Positions 8,591-16,426 of a DNA stretch of 41,106 bases are shown here, piece by piece (within the stretch, counting starts at the first letter, position 1; each line of letters starts with the position of its first letter). A program made the position numbers and the translations under genes. Under the pieces are notes generated by a model that worked only from the letters and a program-made list of their open reading frames with translations, did not search any database and was not told the DNA's origin. Source of the DNA: Oceanospirillaceae bacterium (lineage in GTDB: Bacteria; Pseudomonadota; Gammaproteobacteria; Pseudomonadales; Balneatricaceae); contig JABGSN010000001.1 of the NCBI GenBank assembly GCA_018647765.1, forward strand, positions 1 to 41,106. The letters run 5' to 3'.

Positions 8591-9736
8591 ATGAGTTATA
8601 ATTTATTTAAAGGAAAATACTGGCACTTATTAAACAAGCGGCAAGGCCTTGCCGCCGTTACAATCAGGCGCTGTTTGTGGCCCTGCCTTATACTGCTGGG
8701 CCTCAGCCCAAATCCGGCATTCGCAGACCAATGGCAAAGCCATGAGAGTATCTACCAGACCATTAATCAATATGCTCTAGATCATTTGGGCGGCTCAGCC
8801 ACTAGCACACAATTAGATGAACGTAGCCGTTACCCCTTGTGTAAGTCGGGTCTGGTGATAAGTCTGCCTTTCAATAATCACAAAACAATTAAGGTGGCCT
8901 GCCCTAAAAGTGTGAGCAGCAAACAACCCAAGTGGTCACTGTATCTTTCCATGAAAGTTAACACCTCTGTGATGGCTTGGCGCTTAATAACGCCCATCCC
9001 CCAGCATGGCATCATCAGGTCGTCACAGGTACAACTACAAAAACATGCGCCAAACAGCCTCAAATTTTTGGACGTGGACAGCAGCCCGGTGGGCAAGCAG
9101 GTAAAACATGGTATAGCCGCCGGCCATTGGCTTAGCAAGGATGACTTTACCGAATTACAAACCGTTTGGAAGACCTCCAGTGATTTGGCTCAAGGCATCG
9201 TGATCACCGAGCAACATCTGGAGGCTAGCCTCATTGAGCTGAAAGCAACCACAGCTAACCTGCTCACCGACAAAGCGCAGATTATTGGCCAGTTATCCAA
9301 ACGTTATATTAAAGCGGGAAAGCTCCTCAACAGGGGCGATATTGAAGGCCAGCAACAGGTATTGGTGGCTAGCCAACCGCTTGCAGCAGACCGTGTGTTA
9401 ATTGCAGCCGACATAGAATTACAATGGATGCCTAATCACAAATTACGCCAAGCAGGCTTTAACCAAACCAGTCAACTGGTTGGCTGGGTGACCAAACGTC
9501 ACATTGCTGCGGGGGCGGCCATCACTAAAGACATGTTACGTGCAGCTTATTGGGTGGTTAAGAATAACCAAGTGAGCCTGCAAATCAACCGCTCCAACTA
9601 TCAAATTACCAGCACAGCTCGGGCCTTAAGTAATGGTAATTTGGGCGACGAAATAGATGTTAAAGTGCTTCAGAGCGGCGTCATTAAAAAGGCCGTAGTG
9701 ATTGGCAAAGGCCAAGTGGAACTATTGCGACAATGA
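8591..9736 (+). CDS. flgA: FlgA-like P-ring assembly chaperone with three SAF-type units
   Basis: A periplasmic chaperone thought to assist FlgI P-ring polymerisation. The C-terminal part is recognisable FlgA (ARALSNGNLGDEIDVKVLQS). At 381 residues it is well above the usual 220-250. The extra length comes from repetition: three units, about residues 131-186, 194-251 and 257-316, each end in a similar strand-turn motif (VKHGIAAGHWL, SKRYIKAGKLL, TKRHIAAGAAI). The hydrophobic signal segment (CLILLGLSPNPAFA) is preceded by an unusually long n-region of about 30 residues. An ATG at 8561 lies inside the flgB sigma-54 promoter, so I chose 8591; neither has a clear ribosome site, and a TTG near 8675 is another possibility. 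It is divergent from flgB, as in Vibrio and Pseudomonas. flgM follows after 121 nt. Confidence 0.85.
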   Translation: MSYNLFKGKYWHLLNKRQGLAAVTIRRCLWPCLILLGLSPNPAFADQWQSHESIYQTINQYALDHLGGSATSTQLDERSRYPLCKSGLVISLPFNNHKTIKVACPKSVSSKQPKWSLYLSMKVNTSVMAWRLITPIPQHGIIRSSQVQLQKHAPNSLKFLDVDSSPVGKQVKHGIAAGHWLSKDDFTELQTVWKTSSDLAQGIVITEQHLEASLIELKATTANLLTDKAQIIGQLSKRYIKAGKLLNRGDIEGQQQVLVASQPLAADRVLIAADIELQWMPNHKLRQAGFNQTSQLVGWVTKRHIAAGAAITKDMLRAAYWVVKNNQVSLQINRSNYQITSTARALSNGNLGDEIDVKVLQSGVIKKAVVIGKGQVELLRQ

Positions 9737-9795
9737 CATTTTATAGGCCCATACTAAATTAGCTGATTTTTAAAAAAAAAAATGCTATTTTAGAC

Positions 9796-9822
9796 TCAAG
9801 TTTTCAGCAAACCTGCCGATAG
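9796..9822 (+). promoter_or_regulatory. Sigma-28 (FliA) promoter of flgMN
   Basis: Reads TCAAGTTT-N11-GCCGATAG, two mismatches from TAAAGTTT-N11-GCCGATAA, with exact spacing. The -10 is at 9815-9822 and flgM starts at 9858. Transcription of the anti-sigma factor gene by its own target sigma is the usual feedback arrangement. Confidence 0.87.
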
Positions 9823-9857
9823 CTACTGCGTAGTTGAAAAAAGGCAAGAGGTGCCAT

Positions 9858-10208
9858 ATGAGCGATATCAATAATCAATACCAACATGTTGCTGGCAATA
9901 AAACCAATAACACCCAAGCTAAAGCGGCGAGCCAATCTCAAGAGGTGCAGCAGCAAGCTAATGTAGCCAAAACTCAGCAAGCCACTGAGCAAGCCAAGGC
10001 GGCCCCCACTCAAGGTGCAGACCAAGCCAAATTTACGCCGGAATCACAAACCTTGTTACGCATGACTCAAGCCAGTAAAGACGTGAGTGACATCAACCAA
10101 AAGAAAGTTGACCGCATCAAGCAGGCCTTAGAAGACGGTGAGTTTCCGGTTGATGCTGCACGTGTTGCAGAAAAAATGACTAGCTTAGAAAAATTAATCC
10201 AAGGATAA
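9858..10208 (+). CDS. flgM: Anti-sigma-28 factor FlgM
   Basis: A 116-residue anti-sigma factor that holds FliA inactive until the hook is finished and FlgM is exported. The N-terminal half is Gln/Ala/Lys-rich and probably disordered. The C-terminal half carries the sigma-binding helices (KKVDRIKQALEDGEFPVDAA, then RVAEKMTSLEKLI). The ATG at 9858 is preferred over an upstream one at 9834 because AAGAGGT lies 5-6 nt before it. It is slightly longer than the common 95-105 residues. flgN follows after 7 nt. Confidence 0.95.
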   Translation: MSDINNQYQHVAGNKTNNTQAKAASQSQEVQQQANVAKTQQATEQAKAAPTQGADQAKFTPESQTLLRMTQASKDVSDINQKKVDRIKQALEDGEFPVDAARVAEKMTSLEKLIQG

Positions 10209-10215
10209 ACAACCA

Positions 10216-10686
10216 TTGCTGCCTCAACTACAACAAGAATTTGATGGTCACCTCAATCAAGCCATCAGTGACGCTCAGCAATTACACAGCACCTTGGAGC
10301 TGGAATTTAAACACCTCAAAGAAAGCGACCTAGAGGCGTTCCAAGCTCTGCAAGTACGCAAACAACACGACGTACAGACCATTCAGCTGTTTGATGCCCT
10401 ACGCACTCAGTTTTGCCAAAACACCAACCTCGACCCTGATGACCAAGACTTTAGCCGCCACCTTGCCAGCGAACAGCAAGCTAAATGGCTACAATTGTTG
10501 GTTTTGCTAGAAGCCTGTGACACACTACATCGCACCAGCGATATGTTCATGCGTACCAAATTAGACTCAATTTCTAAAGCCTTGGAAACGCTCGAGCTCA
10601 ATAGCCCGGTAACCAGCACTAACCTCTATAACAGTTTGGGCAACGCCTTTAGCAGCAATATCGGCAGAACCCTGATTAAGGCCTAG
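10216..10686 (+). CDS. flgN: Flagellar export chaperone FlgN
   Basis: A 156-residue, largely helical protein in the position of FlgN, the chaperone of hook-associated proteins FlgK and FlgL. It has no signal peptide or membrane segment, and its acidic, Leu/Gln-rich helices (LQQEFDGHLNQAISDAQQLH) suit a FlgN fold. The start is a TTG, with AAGGAT at the end of flgM 8 nt upstream serving as ribosome site; no ATG is available nearby. Assignment relies on position after flgM plus size and helical pattern. Its clients FlgK and FlgL are not encoded in the window. Confidence 0.85.
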   Translation: MLPQLQQEFDGHLNQAISDAQQLHSTLELEFKHLKESDLEAFQALQVRKQHDVQTIQLFDALRTQFCQNTNLDPDDQDFSRHLASEQQAKWLQLLVLLEACDTLHRTSDMFMRTKLDSISKALETLELNSPVTSTNLYNSLGNAFSSNIGRTLIKA

Positions 10687-10726
10687 TTGTTAGTATTGAC
10701 CTATTTAAACTGCTCCGAGTGCTTTT

Positions 10727-11194
10727 ATGACCTTTTTACAAACCCTAGCAAGCAACCCTCAAAGTATGATTGTGTTCAGCATTTTGGTGGTCGCCATGTT
10801 GGGATTGATCATTGGTTTGATCGCCCTATTGCTAGAACGCCAAGGCAATCAACAGATACAACAAAGGCTAGCCGACTTAGGCTTACAGCTGTTAGAGCAG
10901 CAAGAAGACTACAATAAATTAGAAAAACTGCAGTTTATTGGTGCCCAACGACAGCAACGTATGGACCAAGTGCTACAGGATATATACAGCCTCATCGAAA
11001 ACAACAGCCAGCAGCTAGATCAACTTAAAGACCAGCCTAATGTCCATACCAGTCTAGCCTCAGACGTACCTAGCCAAAGCAACTATGAACACGCCATTCG
11101 TATGGCAAAAGAAGGCTTGACTGGCGAGCGTATTCAAGAAATTTGCGGCCTCACCGAGGGCGAGGTCAACCTTATATTGGACCTCCACCAATAG
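10727..11194 (+). CDS. DUF2802 membrane-anchored coiled-coil protein
   Basis: A 155-residue protein with one N-terminal membrane helix (about residues 14-36), a coiled coil (about 40-105), and a C-terminal helix-turn-helix-like tail (MAKEGLTGERIQEICGLTEG). This architecture matches DUF2802 proteins found in flagellar and chemotaxis loci of gammaproteobacteria. It is loosely reminiscent of Bacillus SwrB, which also pairs a membrane anchor with such a tail. It follows flgN by 40 nt and may be co-transcribed from the flgM promoter. The molecular role is not established. Confidence 0.8.
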   Translation: MTFLQTLASNPQSMIVFSILVVAMLGLIIGLIALLLERQGNQQIQQRLADLGLQLLEQQEDYNKLEKLQFIGAQRQQRMDQVLQDIYSLIENNSQQLDQLKDQPNVHTSLASDVPSQSNYEHAIRMAKEGLTGERIQEICGLTEGEVNLILDLHQ

Positions 11195-11201
11195 CCCCTG
11201 G

Positions 11202-11471
11202 CTACTTTTCATCTCCCGGCTTCATGCCCTTGAGCCAATAGGTATACACCAAGACTTCGGCCACCAAGGTATAGAGTGACCGTGGCACTTGTTCGTCTAA
11301 ATCAAGCAACCCTAACAAAGCCGCCAAATCTTCGTCTTTTTGAATCGGCACGCCCGCCGCAATGGCAGCATCAATAATCTGTTGCGCAAATTCATCCTTA
11401 CCTTTCGCCACCACCACTGGCACCGGATGTTTGCCGTATTCAATGGCAATGGCCTGCAACGGCTTTTTCAT
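11202..11471 (-). CDS. FlhB C-terminal-domain-like export protein
   Basis: An 89-residue protein homologous to the cytoplasmic domain of the export switch FlhB (AIEYGKHPVPVVVAKGKDEF at the N-terminus, VPRSLYTLVAEVLVYTYWLK at the end). It begins where FlhB is normally cleaved, and the NPTH autocleavage motif is absent. It therefore resembles the stand-alone FlhB-like (FhlP/FlhX) proteins rather than a truncated flhB. Its ATG overlaps the stop of the FliK-like gene by 4 nt (ATGA), suggesting coupled translation. That pairing fits a role in hook-length or substrate-specificity switching; this is inference from context. Confidence 0.9.
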   Translation of the reverse strand: MKKPLQAIAIEYGKHPVPVVVAKGKDEFAQQIIDAAIAAGVPIQKDEDLAALLGLLDLDEQVPRSLYTLVAEVLVYTYWLKGMKPGDEK

Positions 11472-12547
11472 ACGTGTACGTCCAATATGCTGTGGGGCGT
11501 ATTTTCGCCATCTATTGCAACACTTAAGGCATCAACTTTAGCGTCTCGGTAAGGTCCAACACTGACTTGCTGCAAAACAATATTTTGCTGCTCTAGGGTG
11601 GCTTGCAAATGATGCTTAGAGCTATTAATTAGCGCAGTCAACCAACTGGAGTCACTCGCAAAGTGTAAATTCGCCATAGCATGTTGGCCATGTTGACTCT
11701 GAGTTAATAAGAGGTTGATTTGTAGTGCACCTAAGTCTGGACCTTCATGAGCTAAGCTAATAAACCACTGACGCTGACTGCGCTGGGCCTGACTTTGTTG
11801 CAAACTAACGGTGAGATGCTGTCGTTCAAACCATGGCATAATCCATTGATAATGAATTTGACCATTAAGTGCGGCATCCAAACTCTTAATTTGGCTAGAC
11901 TGCAGAGCTTCTAATAAGGGCTTAACTTGCTGCTCAAAAGCATCCTCCAACACCAGTAACTTAAGCAACGCCTTCAAGTCATTGTGCGCTTTAGCTGGCC
12001 CTACCAAGGATGCGGATAAACTATTGGGTTTAGCTCTGTTTTCACTAAACAAACCACTCATAAGCATAGCTCTTTGTATGTCCAATGCTTTTGGTTTGAT
12101 GGGCAATTGCCAAAATTCCTGTAGTAAAGCGGCAAGTGCAGGCGGCAGATGAGTCGCGGCAGATTGATGATTTAACCACTGTTGTAACGGTGCAAGGCTA
12201 TTAGGCCGATACAATAAACTACGTAGAAAAGCACTTTGTTGCGCCAGCAGGGAATCGGGTAATGGGCCAGAACGTAACAGCTCTAATCTTGGTGGCTTGA
12301 CCTCTGGGTCTAATACCCGAAACAACAGGCGTTCACCCAAGGTATAGGCCGCAGACGTTGCCGCAGCACTAAAGATGCTCGATGAGGTTTCCACTAATAA
12401 TCGCGGCTGCAGCTGTATGACCACCCCTTCGATCACTTGGCCTTTAAATAGGGTGATAGCCGGTAGAACTGGGCCATTGCCCATGTTCACACCCGCCCGA
12501 GCCACACCACTGGATGGCGCTAAGGGCTGAGGTCCGTTGTCGATCAT
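11468..12547 (-). CDS. FliK-like flagellar hook-length control protein
   Basis: A 359-residue protein. Its C-terminal region (about residues 255-330) matches the Flg_hook domain of FliK (LGALQINLLLTQSQHGQHAM, then LHFASDSSWLTALI). In FliK this domain contacts FlhB to switch export from hook to filament. The N-terminal part is Leu/Gln/Ala-rich, with many LLxLL stretches. The chosen ATG at 12547 has a strong AAGGAGG upstream; an ATG six codons earlier (12565) would place that sequence inside the gene. It may be the main FliK or a second, FliK-like paralogue; a fliK would normally sit beside fliM/fliJ, which are not here. Confidence 0.85.
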   Translation of the reverse strand: MIDNGPQPLAPSSGVARAGVNMGNGPVLPAITLFKGQVIEGVVIQLQPRLLVETSSSIFSAAATSAAYTLGERLLFRVLDPEVKPPRLELLRSGPLPDSLLAQQSAFLRSLLYRPNSLAPLQQWLNHQSAATHLPPALAALLQEFWQLPIKPKALDIQRAMLMSGLFSENRAKPNSLSASLVGPAKAHNDLKALLKLLVLEDAFEQQVKPLLEALQSSQIKSLDAALNGQIHYQWIMPWFERQHLTVSLQQSQAQRSQRQWFISLAHEGPDLGALQINLLLTQSQHGQHAMANLHFASDSSWLTALINSSKHHLQATLEQQNIVLQQVSVGPYRDAKVDALSVAIDGENTPHSILDVHV

Positions 12548-12594
12548 ACCGCCTCCTTTTGCCATGCTGCTGTATTGTTTGCTAAACTGAGCCT

Positions 12595-12924
12595 ATGAAC
12601 GTTAATAACGCCACGCCTATCATGCCAGCAGTGCAGCAACCTGTGTTAAATCAGGAAGCTAAAGCGTGTGCGCAAAATGCCTTTCCCAAGCCGCCAGAAG
12701 TGGCACAACCCGCTCCTCGTTCAGAAGCACCCGATCAGAGCAAACAAAAAGCCAACTTAGAGGCTTCTGGTTGGCGCGCCAGCCAACATGCGATTGCCGC
12801 TAAGGGCCGCGACGGTTTAGACAACTACACCGACGCCCCTAACCAACGATTAGAGCAGGCTAGTGCAGCCTACAAAGCCATCGAAAAGCAGGAACAACGC
12901 GCCTCCGTAGACGCTATTGTTTAG
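12595..12924 (+). CDS. Small hypothetical protein, Ala/Gln/Pro-rich
   Basis: A 109-residue protein without signal peptide or membrane helix and with a low-complexity, probably disordered composition (QPVLNQEAKACAQNAFPKPP; later QRLEQASAAYKAIEKQEQRA). I do not recognise the family. It is divergent from the FliK-like gene, with 47 nt between starts, and ends 10 nt from the pomB stop, so it fills the space neatly as real genes do. The ribosome site is weak (GAG 4 nt upstream). The location suggests a flagellum-linked role, without direct evidence. Confidence 0.65.
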   Translation: MNVNNATPIMPAVQQPVLNQEAKACAQNAFPKPPEVAQPAPRSEAPDQSKQKANLEASGWRASQHAIAAKGRDGLDNYTDAPNQRLEQASAAYKAIEKQEQRASVDAIV

Positions 12925-12934
12925 CACCTTAGCC

Positions 12935-14158
12935 TTACTCGGCTACAGCCGCAATATCCAACACCACTTCTACTCTACGGTTTCGCGCTCGATCAGCAGC
13001 CGACGCATTGTCATTTAAGGCCGCAGTGTCTGCTAAACCTTCAACGGATAGCCGGTCGCGTGGAATATCCATCAAACTGGTCAACGAGTCGGCAACAGCC
13101 GCCGCACGAACGGCAGATAGGTCCCAGTTACTGGGGAACTCCCCGCCTGGAGCCACTTGCCTACTGTCCGTATGACCCGTCACTATCACTTTGCCTTTGT
13201 TACTGTTAATAGTGTCCCTTAGCGCCCGAATCATCGGCAAGGCATCTGGGTTAAGTTGCGCGCCGCCACCTGGGAAAGCACCCTTTTCAGTGAGTCGTAC
13301 AATAACCTTAGTATCGTCACGTTCAACTTCTGCCAATCCTTGAGTAATAGCTTCAGACAACAATACCTGCAATTTAGCCACTTCTTGTTGCGCTTTCTGC
13401 TGCTGTTGCTCATGCAATACCTCAGCCGCTTGCTCTTGTTGCGCTTGTTGATCCAGCACTTTAATCGGTGCCTCGGTGATTTGTTGAGCGTCGGCAATTT
13501 TGGCGTACATCTCAACCGTGGCATCGGGCACAAACCCTTGCTCTGCATCATTATTGGACTCACCAGCACTGCCTGGGCCTTTGAGTTCCACCACAATCTG
13601 ATCATCTTTAATCGTTACTTCTACCTGACCTTTAGCTATTTCTTCGGCCAAGGCAGTTTCTACCTTTTCTTTCTCTGCATTAACATCGTAGTCATGCTTC
13701 TTGCTTTCGGTCTTAAGCTCTAGGTCTTTTTGTGTAGTGTCGGTGGTCTGCTGCTTCACCTGATCTAGCACTGAGGTTTCCGCCACAGTGGGGCTAAACG
13801 ATTGCGTCAGCATACTGGTACCCTTTGGGGGATTAGGTACTTTTACGTCCTTTTGTATACCAAAGGCGCTTTTCATGGTGCCTGCGATTTGGATGTACTT
13901 AAGGGTTTTCATCTCCGAGAAGGATAAGATTAATACGAAGAAAGCCATTAACAGGGTGGCCATATCCGCAAACGTCGCCATCCATAAAGGCGCTCCCTTT
14001 TTACAGACGGGACATTCTTCTTGTTCTTCTTCCTCTACTGGTGCAGGTGCTGCTACCTGCTCTTCTTCGGTTGCTTCTTCACCTTCTACCTCGGCAGCCG
14101 CTGCATTTTCTAATTCTTCAGCATTGTCTTCTAATTCTTCAGCATTGTCGTCAGCCAT
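12935..14158 (-). CDS. pomB: Sodium-type flagellar stator protein PomB (MotB family)
   Basis: A 407-residue stator subunit. The single membrane helix holds the ion-binding aspartate (PLWMATFADMATLLMAFFVL, Asp about 65). The flanking sequence (CPVCKKGAPLWM, then SFSEM) resembles Vibrio PomB rather than E. coli MotB, hence the sodium prediction. The C-terminus is an OmpA peptidoglycan-binding domain (VIVTGHTDSRQVAPGG, then SAVRAAAVADSL). It is longer than the usual 310-330. The N-terminus adds about 50 acidic residues with a tandem DNAEELE, and residues about 165-221 look like a duplicate of the pre-OmpA segment at 258-317. It lies 27 nt downstream of pomA in one transcript. Confidence 0.93.
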   Translation of the reverse strand: MADDNAEELEDNAEELENAAAAEVEGEEATEEEQVAAPAPVEEEEQEECPVCKKGAPLWMATFADMATLLMAFFVLILSFSEMKTLKYIQIAGTMKSAFGIQKDVKVPNPPKGTSMLTQSFSPTVAETSVLDQVKQQTTDTTQKDLELKTESKKHDYDVNAEKEKVETALAEEIAKGQVEVTIKDDQIVVELKGPGSAGESNNDAEQGFVPDATVEMYAKIADAQQITEAPIKVLDQQAQQEQAAEVLHEQQQQKAQQEVAKLQVLLSEAITQGLAEVERDDTKVIVRLTEKGAFPGGGAQLNPDALPMIRALRDTINSNKGKVIVTGHTDSRQVAPGGEFPSNWDLSAVRAAAVADSLTSLMDIPRDRLSVEGLADTAALNDNASAADRARNRRVEVVLDIAAVAE

Positions 14159-14185
14159 GATCGCTTCTCCTTAGTCTGCAATCAG

Positions 14186-14950
14186 TTAAGCTGCCGCTTC
14201 TAACTTGGCACGTACCTTAGGTGACAAGTAGCTATAGAGCATACCTTCCATCACCCGTGGATTTCCACCTTCAGAAATAAACAGCAGCGACTTGATAATG
14301 AGTTCATTATTAATCGCTTCGGCTTCGGCCCGTTGTTCAAGTTTTTGCATAATAGGAAAAGCAATCATGTTAGCAATTACTGCACCGTAAAGTGTGGTTA
14401 ACAACGCGACCGCCATGGCTGGGCCAATGGATTTTGGGTCACCCATGTTAGCTAACATTTGCACCAAACCCACCAAGGTACCAATCATGCCCATGGCTGG
14501 TGCGAAGTCGCCCCAAGATTCAAAAATGGCACCACCGGCTTTAGCCCGACGAATCATCATGCCAGCTTCGGTAGCCAGAGCAGATTTAATGGCGGCACCG
14601 TCTTGGCCGTCAACTAACATGCCCATGCCTTTGTTCAGAAAGTCATTGCTCACTTCCTGCGACTCTAAAGCGATCATGCCGTCTTTACGCGCGATGGTCG
14701 CTAACTCAACTACTTTTTCGATCAAATCTTCTGGGTTATCCACCTTATTGGCAAAAGCTTTGCCAGCCAAGGCGCCGGCGCCAATAAAGTCACCTAAGGA
14801 TGAGCGCATGAGAACCACAGCTAAAGAGCCCAATACTACTATAAATAAAGACGCTCCATTAACAAACATGCCCATAGGGCCGCCCATAAGGATACCCGCG
14901 GCGACAATACCAAAGGAAGCTACAAAGCCAATTATCGTTGCTAAATCCAT
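14186..14950 (-). CDS. pomA: Sodium-type flagellar stator protein PomA (MotA family)
   Basis: A 254-residue four-helix stator subunit. It has two N-terminal helices (ATIIGFVASFGIVAAGILMG and FIVVLGSLAVVLM), a cytoplasmic loop with charged residues that contact FliG, and two C-terminal helices (GDFAPAMGMIGTLVGLVQML, then AVALLTTLYGAVIANMIAFP). These match PomA of Vibrio in sequence and length. It is read from a sigma-28 promoter at 15039-15065, as is common for late motor genes. With pomB it forms the torque-generating channel at the inner membrane. Confidence 0.96.
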   Translation of the reverse strand: MDLATIIGFVASFGIVAAGILMGGPMGMFVNGASLFIVVLGSLAVVLMRSSLGDFIGAGALAGKAFANKVDNPEDLIEKVVELATIARKDGMIALESQEVSNDFLNKGMGMLVDGQDGAAIKSALATEAGMMIRRAKAGGAIFESWGDFAPAMGMIGTLVGLVQMLANMGDPKSIGPAMAVALLTTLYGAVIANMIAFPIMQKLEQRAEAEAINNELIIKSLLFISEGGNPRVMEGMLYSYLSPKVRAKLEAAA

Positions 14951-15038
14951 CTACCTTATCTCCAACAGCTGTGACTAATTAATTCTTGTATGGCTAAACT
15001 CGTGCCCACAAATAATAGATTTCCTATACTATCGACAA

Positions 15039-15065
15039 TTATCGACCATGTGTAAGATTTATTTA
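15039..15065 (-). promoter_or_regulatory. Sigma-28 promoter of pomAB
   Basis: The minus strand reads TAAA-N15-GTCGATAA, one mismatch from the FliA core TAAA-N15-GCCGATAA with exact spacing. The -35 is at 15062-15065 and the -10 at 15039-15046. It lies about 90 nt upstream of the pomA ATG. Confidence 0.8.
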
Positions 15066-15112
15066 GTCTTAATCGTCACAAAGGTCCAAACTTGTCATCA
15101 GATAATTAATAT

Positions 15113-15139
15113 TTAAGTTAGGCTATAATGGGTCGATAG
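15113..15139 (+). promoter_or_regulatory. Possible sigma-28 and/or sigma-70 promoter of the DUF1566 gene
   Basis: TTAAGTTA-N11-GTCGATAG resembles the FliA consensus with exact spacing but mismatches in both boxes. A perfect TATAAT (15124-15129) lies inside the same spacer without a good -35. Either could drive the gene at 15165, whose GAGGTGG ribosome site begins at 15150-15153. Confidence 0.45.
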
Positions 15140-15164
15140 TAGCTAACATGCATGAGGTGGCTTT

Positions 15165-15680
15165 ATGAAAATCTTTTCTTTTTTACTCATTATGAGTTGC
15201 AGTACTCTAGTACATGCCGTCATCGATAAAGCCCCAAAATGTGAAGCCTATTTTACTACACACCAAACCGATGGTAACTACCAACATCTCGGCAACGGCT
15301 TAATCGCAGATCCGTTAACGGGGCTCACCTGGTTCCGTTGTGGGGCCGGACAAACGTGGGAAGACGGTGTATGCCAAGGCGCTGCAATGCTATTGCCGTT
15401 TGAAGAGGCCTTGACCTGGGCCGAAAATGCAGAGCTGGCAGGACACAATGATTGGCGGGTGCCAGAAATAGACGAAATGACCAGCTTAGTGGAAACTGAT
15501 TGCAAATCACCGTCCATTAATACTCGCGTATTTTCTGGCATTGAGCCTGAAGTCTACTGGAGTAGTGAGTCTAATTTTTGGTTACGTTCGATGGGTTGGT
15601 CGTTGTTCTTTTATCGCGGCTACTACTTTAACAAACAAGCCAAAACAGACTCTTTTCGTTTTATGTTAGTACGCGATTGA
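15165..15680 (+). CDS. Secreted DUF1566 (Lcl C-terminal domain) protein
   Basis: A 171-residue protein with a clear signal peptide (MKIFSFLLIMSCSTLVHA) and a DUF1566/Lcl-C domain: TGLTWFRCGAGQTWEDGVCQ, then AGHNDWRVPEIDEMTSLVE and VYWSSES. These domains adopt a C-type-lectin/sulfatase-modifying-enzyme-like fold and occur in surface or adhesion proteins, such as Legionella Lcl. Here the domain stands alone with no collagen-like part. Cysteines at the WFRC, GVCQ and TDCK positions are likely disulfide-bonded in the periplasm or outside. It is divergent from pomA; a possible sigma-28 promoter hints at co-regulation with motility. Confidence 0.85.
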   Translation: MKIFSFLLIMSCSTLVHAVIDKAPKCEAYFTTHQTDGNYQHLGNGLIADPLTGLTWFRCGAGQTWEDGVCQGAAMLLPFEEALTWAENAELAGHNDWRVPEIDEMTSLVETDCKSPSINTRVFSGIEPEVYWSSESNFWLRSMGWSLFFYRGYYFNKQAKTDSFRFMLVRD

Positions 15681-15872
15681 TTATTTTTTGGTCACTGTGG
15701 CAGAAGGCTTAGGTGTATATCCACGGCAAGCGTGGCCATCAATACGAAGTATTTCGATCATGGGCAGTTGGCGTGATTTGATAGCAAACAACCGACACCC
15801 GCGGGGAAATTTCGCCTCCCAGGTGACATAAAAATGCTTGCATTGCATACAATGAGGCGAATTATCTGGCAT
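15681..15872 (-). CDS. Small conserved Cys-rich protein
   Basis: A 63-residue protein with MQCKHFYVTWEAKFPRGCRL, a pattern (CxxCxxFxVTWE...PxGC) that I recall from short conserved hypothetical proteins of proteobacteria. The Cys/His residues could bind a metal (HC..C..H and C...H-C). No signal peptide. Its stop abuts the stop of the DUF1566 gene (convergent, no gap). Function unknown. Confidence 0.75.
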   Translation of the reverse strand: MPDNSPHCMQCKHFYVTWEAKFPRGCRLFAIKSRQLPMIEILRIDGHACRGYTPKPSATVTKK

Positions 15873-15920
15873 TTACGTTGGCTAGGCTTAAGTATTAAGT
15901 ATTAAGGGAGTTTAATTAAC

Positions 15921-16412
15921 ATGGACCAATTGTTACACACTTTTTCCAGTTTTAACCACTGGTCGCAAAGCTTGCCCATTTATTTGCAAGTATTTTTGGG
16001 TATGATGGCGTTTTTCTTAGCCTGTGCTGCAGCGGGTTTTTTAATATACGGCCTACTGTTAATCCTTCAACGGCTGAGTCATTTTCGGCCCCTGTCTAGC
16101 CTGACCGGCGTCATTGGCTTTAGCCTCACGTTGAGCCTTGGCTGGTTTATGTATATCTTCATACCGCTTGCCATTATTGCCTTAAGCAACCATGAAAATT
16201 TAAACATGGCAGTGCTAACTCAAACTATGGGCCCCTATTTTGGCGTGTTTTTACTGATTAGCTTATCGTTTGCCGACACACTCGAATCTAAAGGTCTGTG
16301 GGCCAATAAAAATCTTACGGCACCCGCTAAACTATTTAGCACATCCTTATGGGTGTTGGCGTTTGGTGTGCCAGCTATAAAAAAGCTCCATCAACTCAAG
16401 CGTCAAAAATAG
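15921..16412 (+). CDS. Hypothetical membrane protein
   Basis: A 163-residue protein with four likely membrane helices (about residues 21-49, 60-87, 103-118, 138-150), the first two strong (VFLGMMAFFLACAAAGFLIY and GVIGFSLTLSLGWFMYIFIP). The C-terminus is basic (KKLHQLKRQK), consistent with a cytoplasmic tail. I do not recognise the family. A GGGAG ribosome site lies 10 nt before the ATG. It is divergent from the small Cys-rich gene and convergent with the 158-residue gene at 16427. Confidence 0.7.
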   Translation: MDQLLHTFSSFNHWSQSLPIYLQVFLGMMAFFLACAAAGFLIYGLLLILQRLSHFRPLSSLTGVIGFSLTLSLGWFMYIFIPLAIIALSNHENLNMAVLTQTMGPYFGVFLLISLSFADTLESKGLWANKNLTAPAKLFSTSLWVLAFGVPAIKKLHQLKRQK

Positions 16413-16426
16413 GGTCTAAAGGGCGT

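Noticed and set aside
10687-10917. Plus-strand ORF of 76 codons before the DUF2802 gene
   Set aside because: It overlaps the DUF2802 frame, which has a clear membrane helix and coiled coil; this one looks like frame noise.
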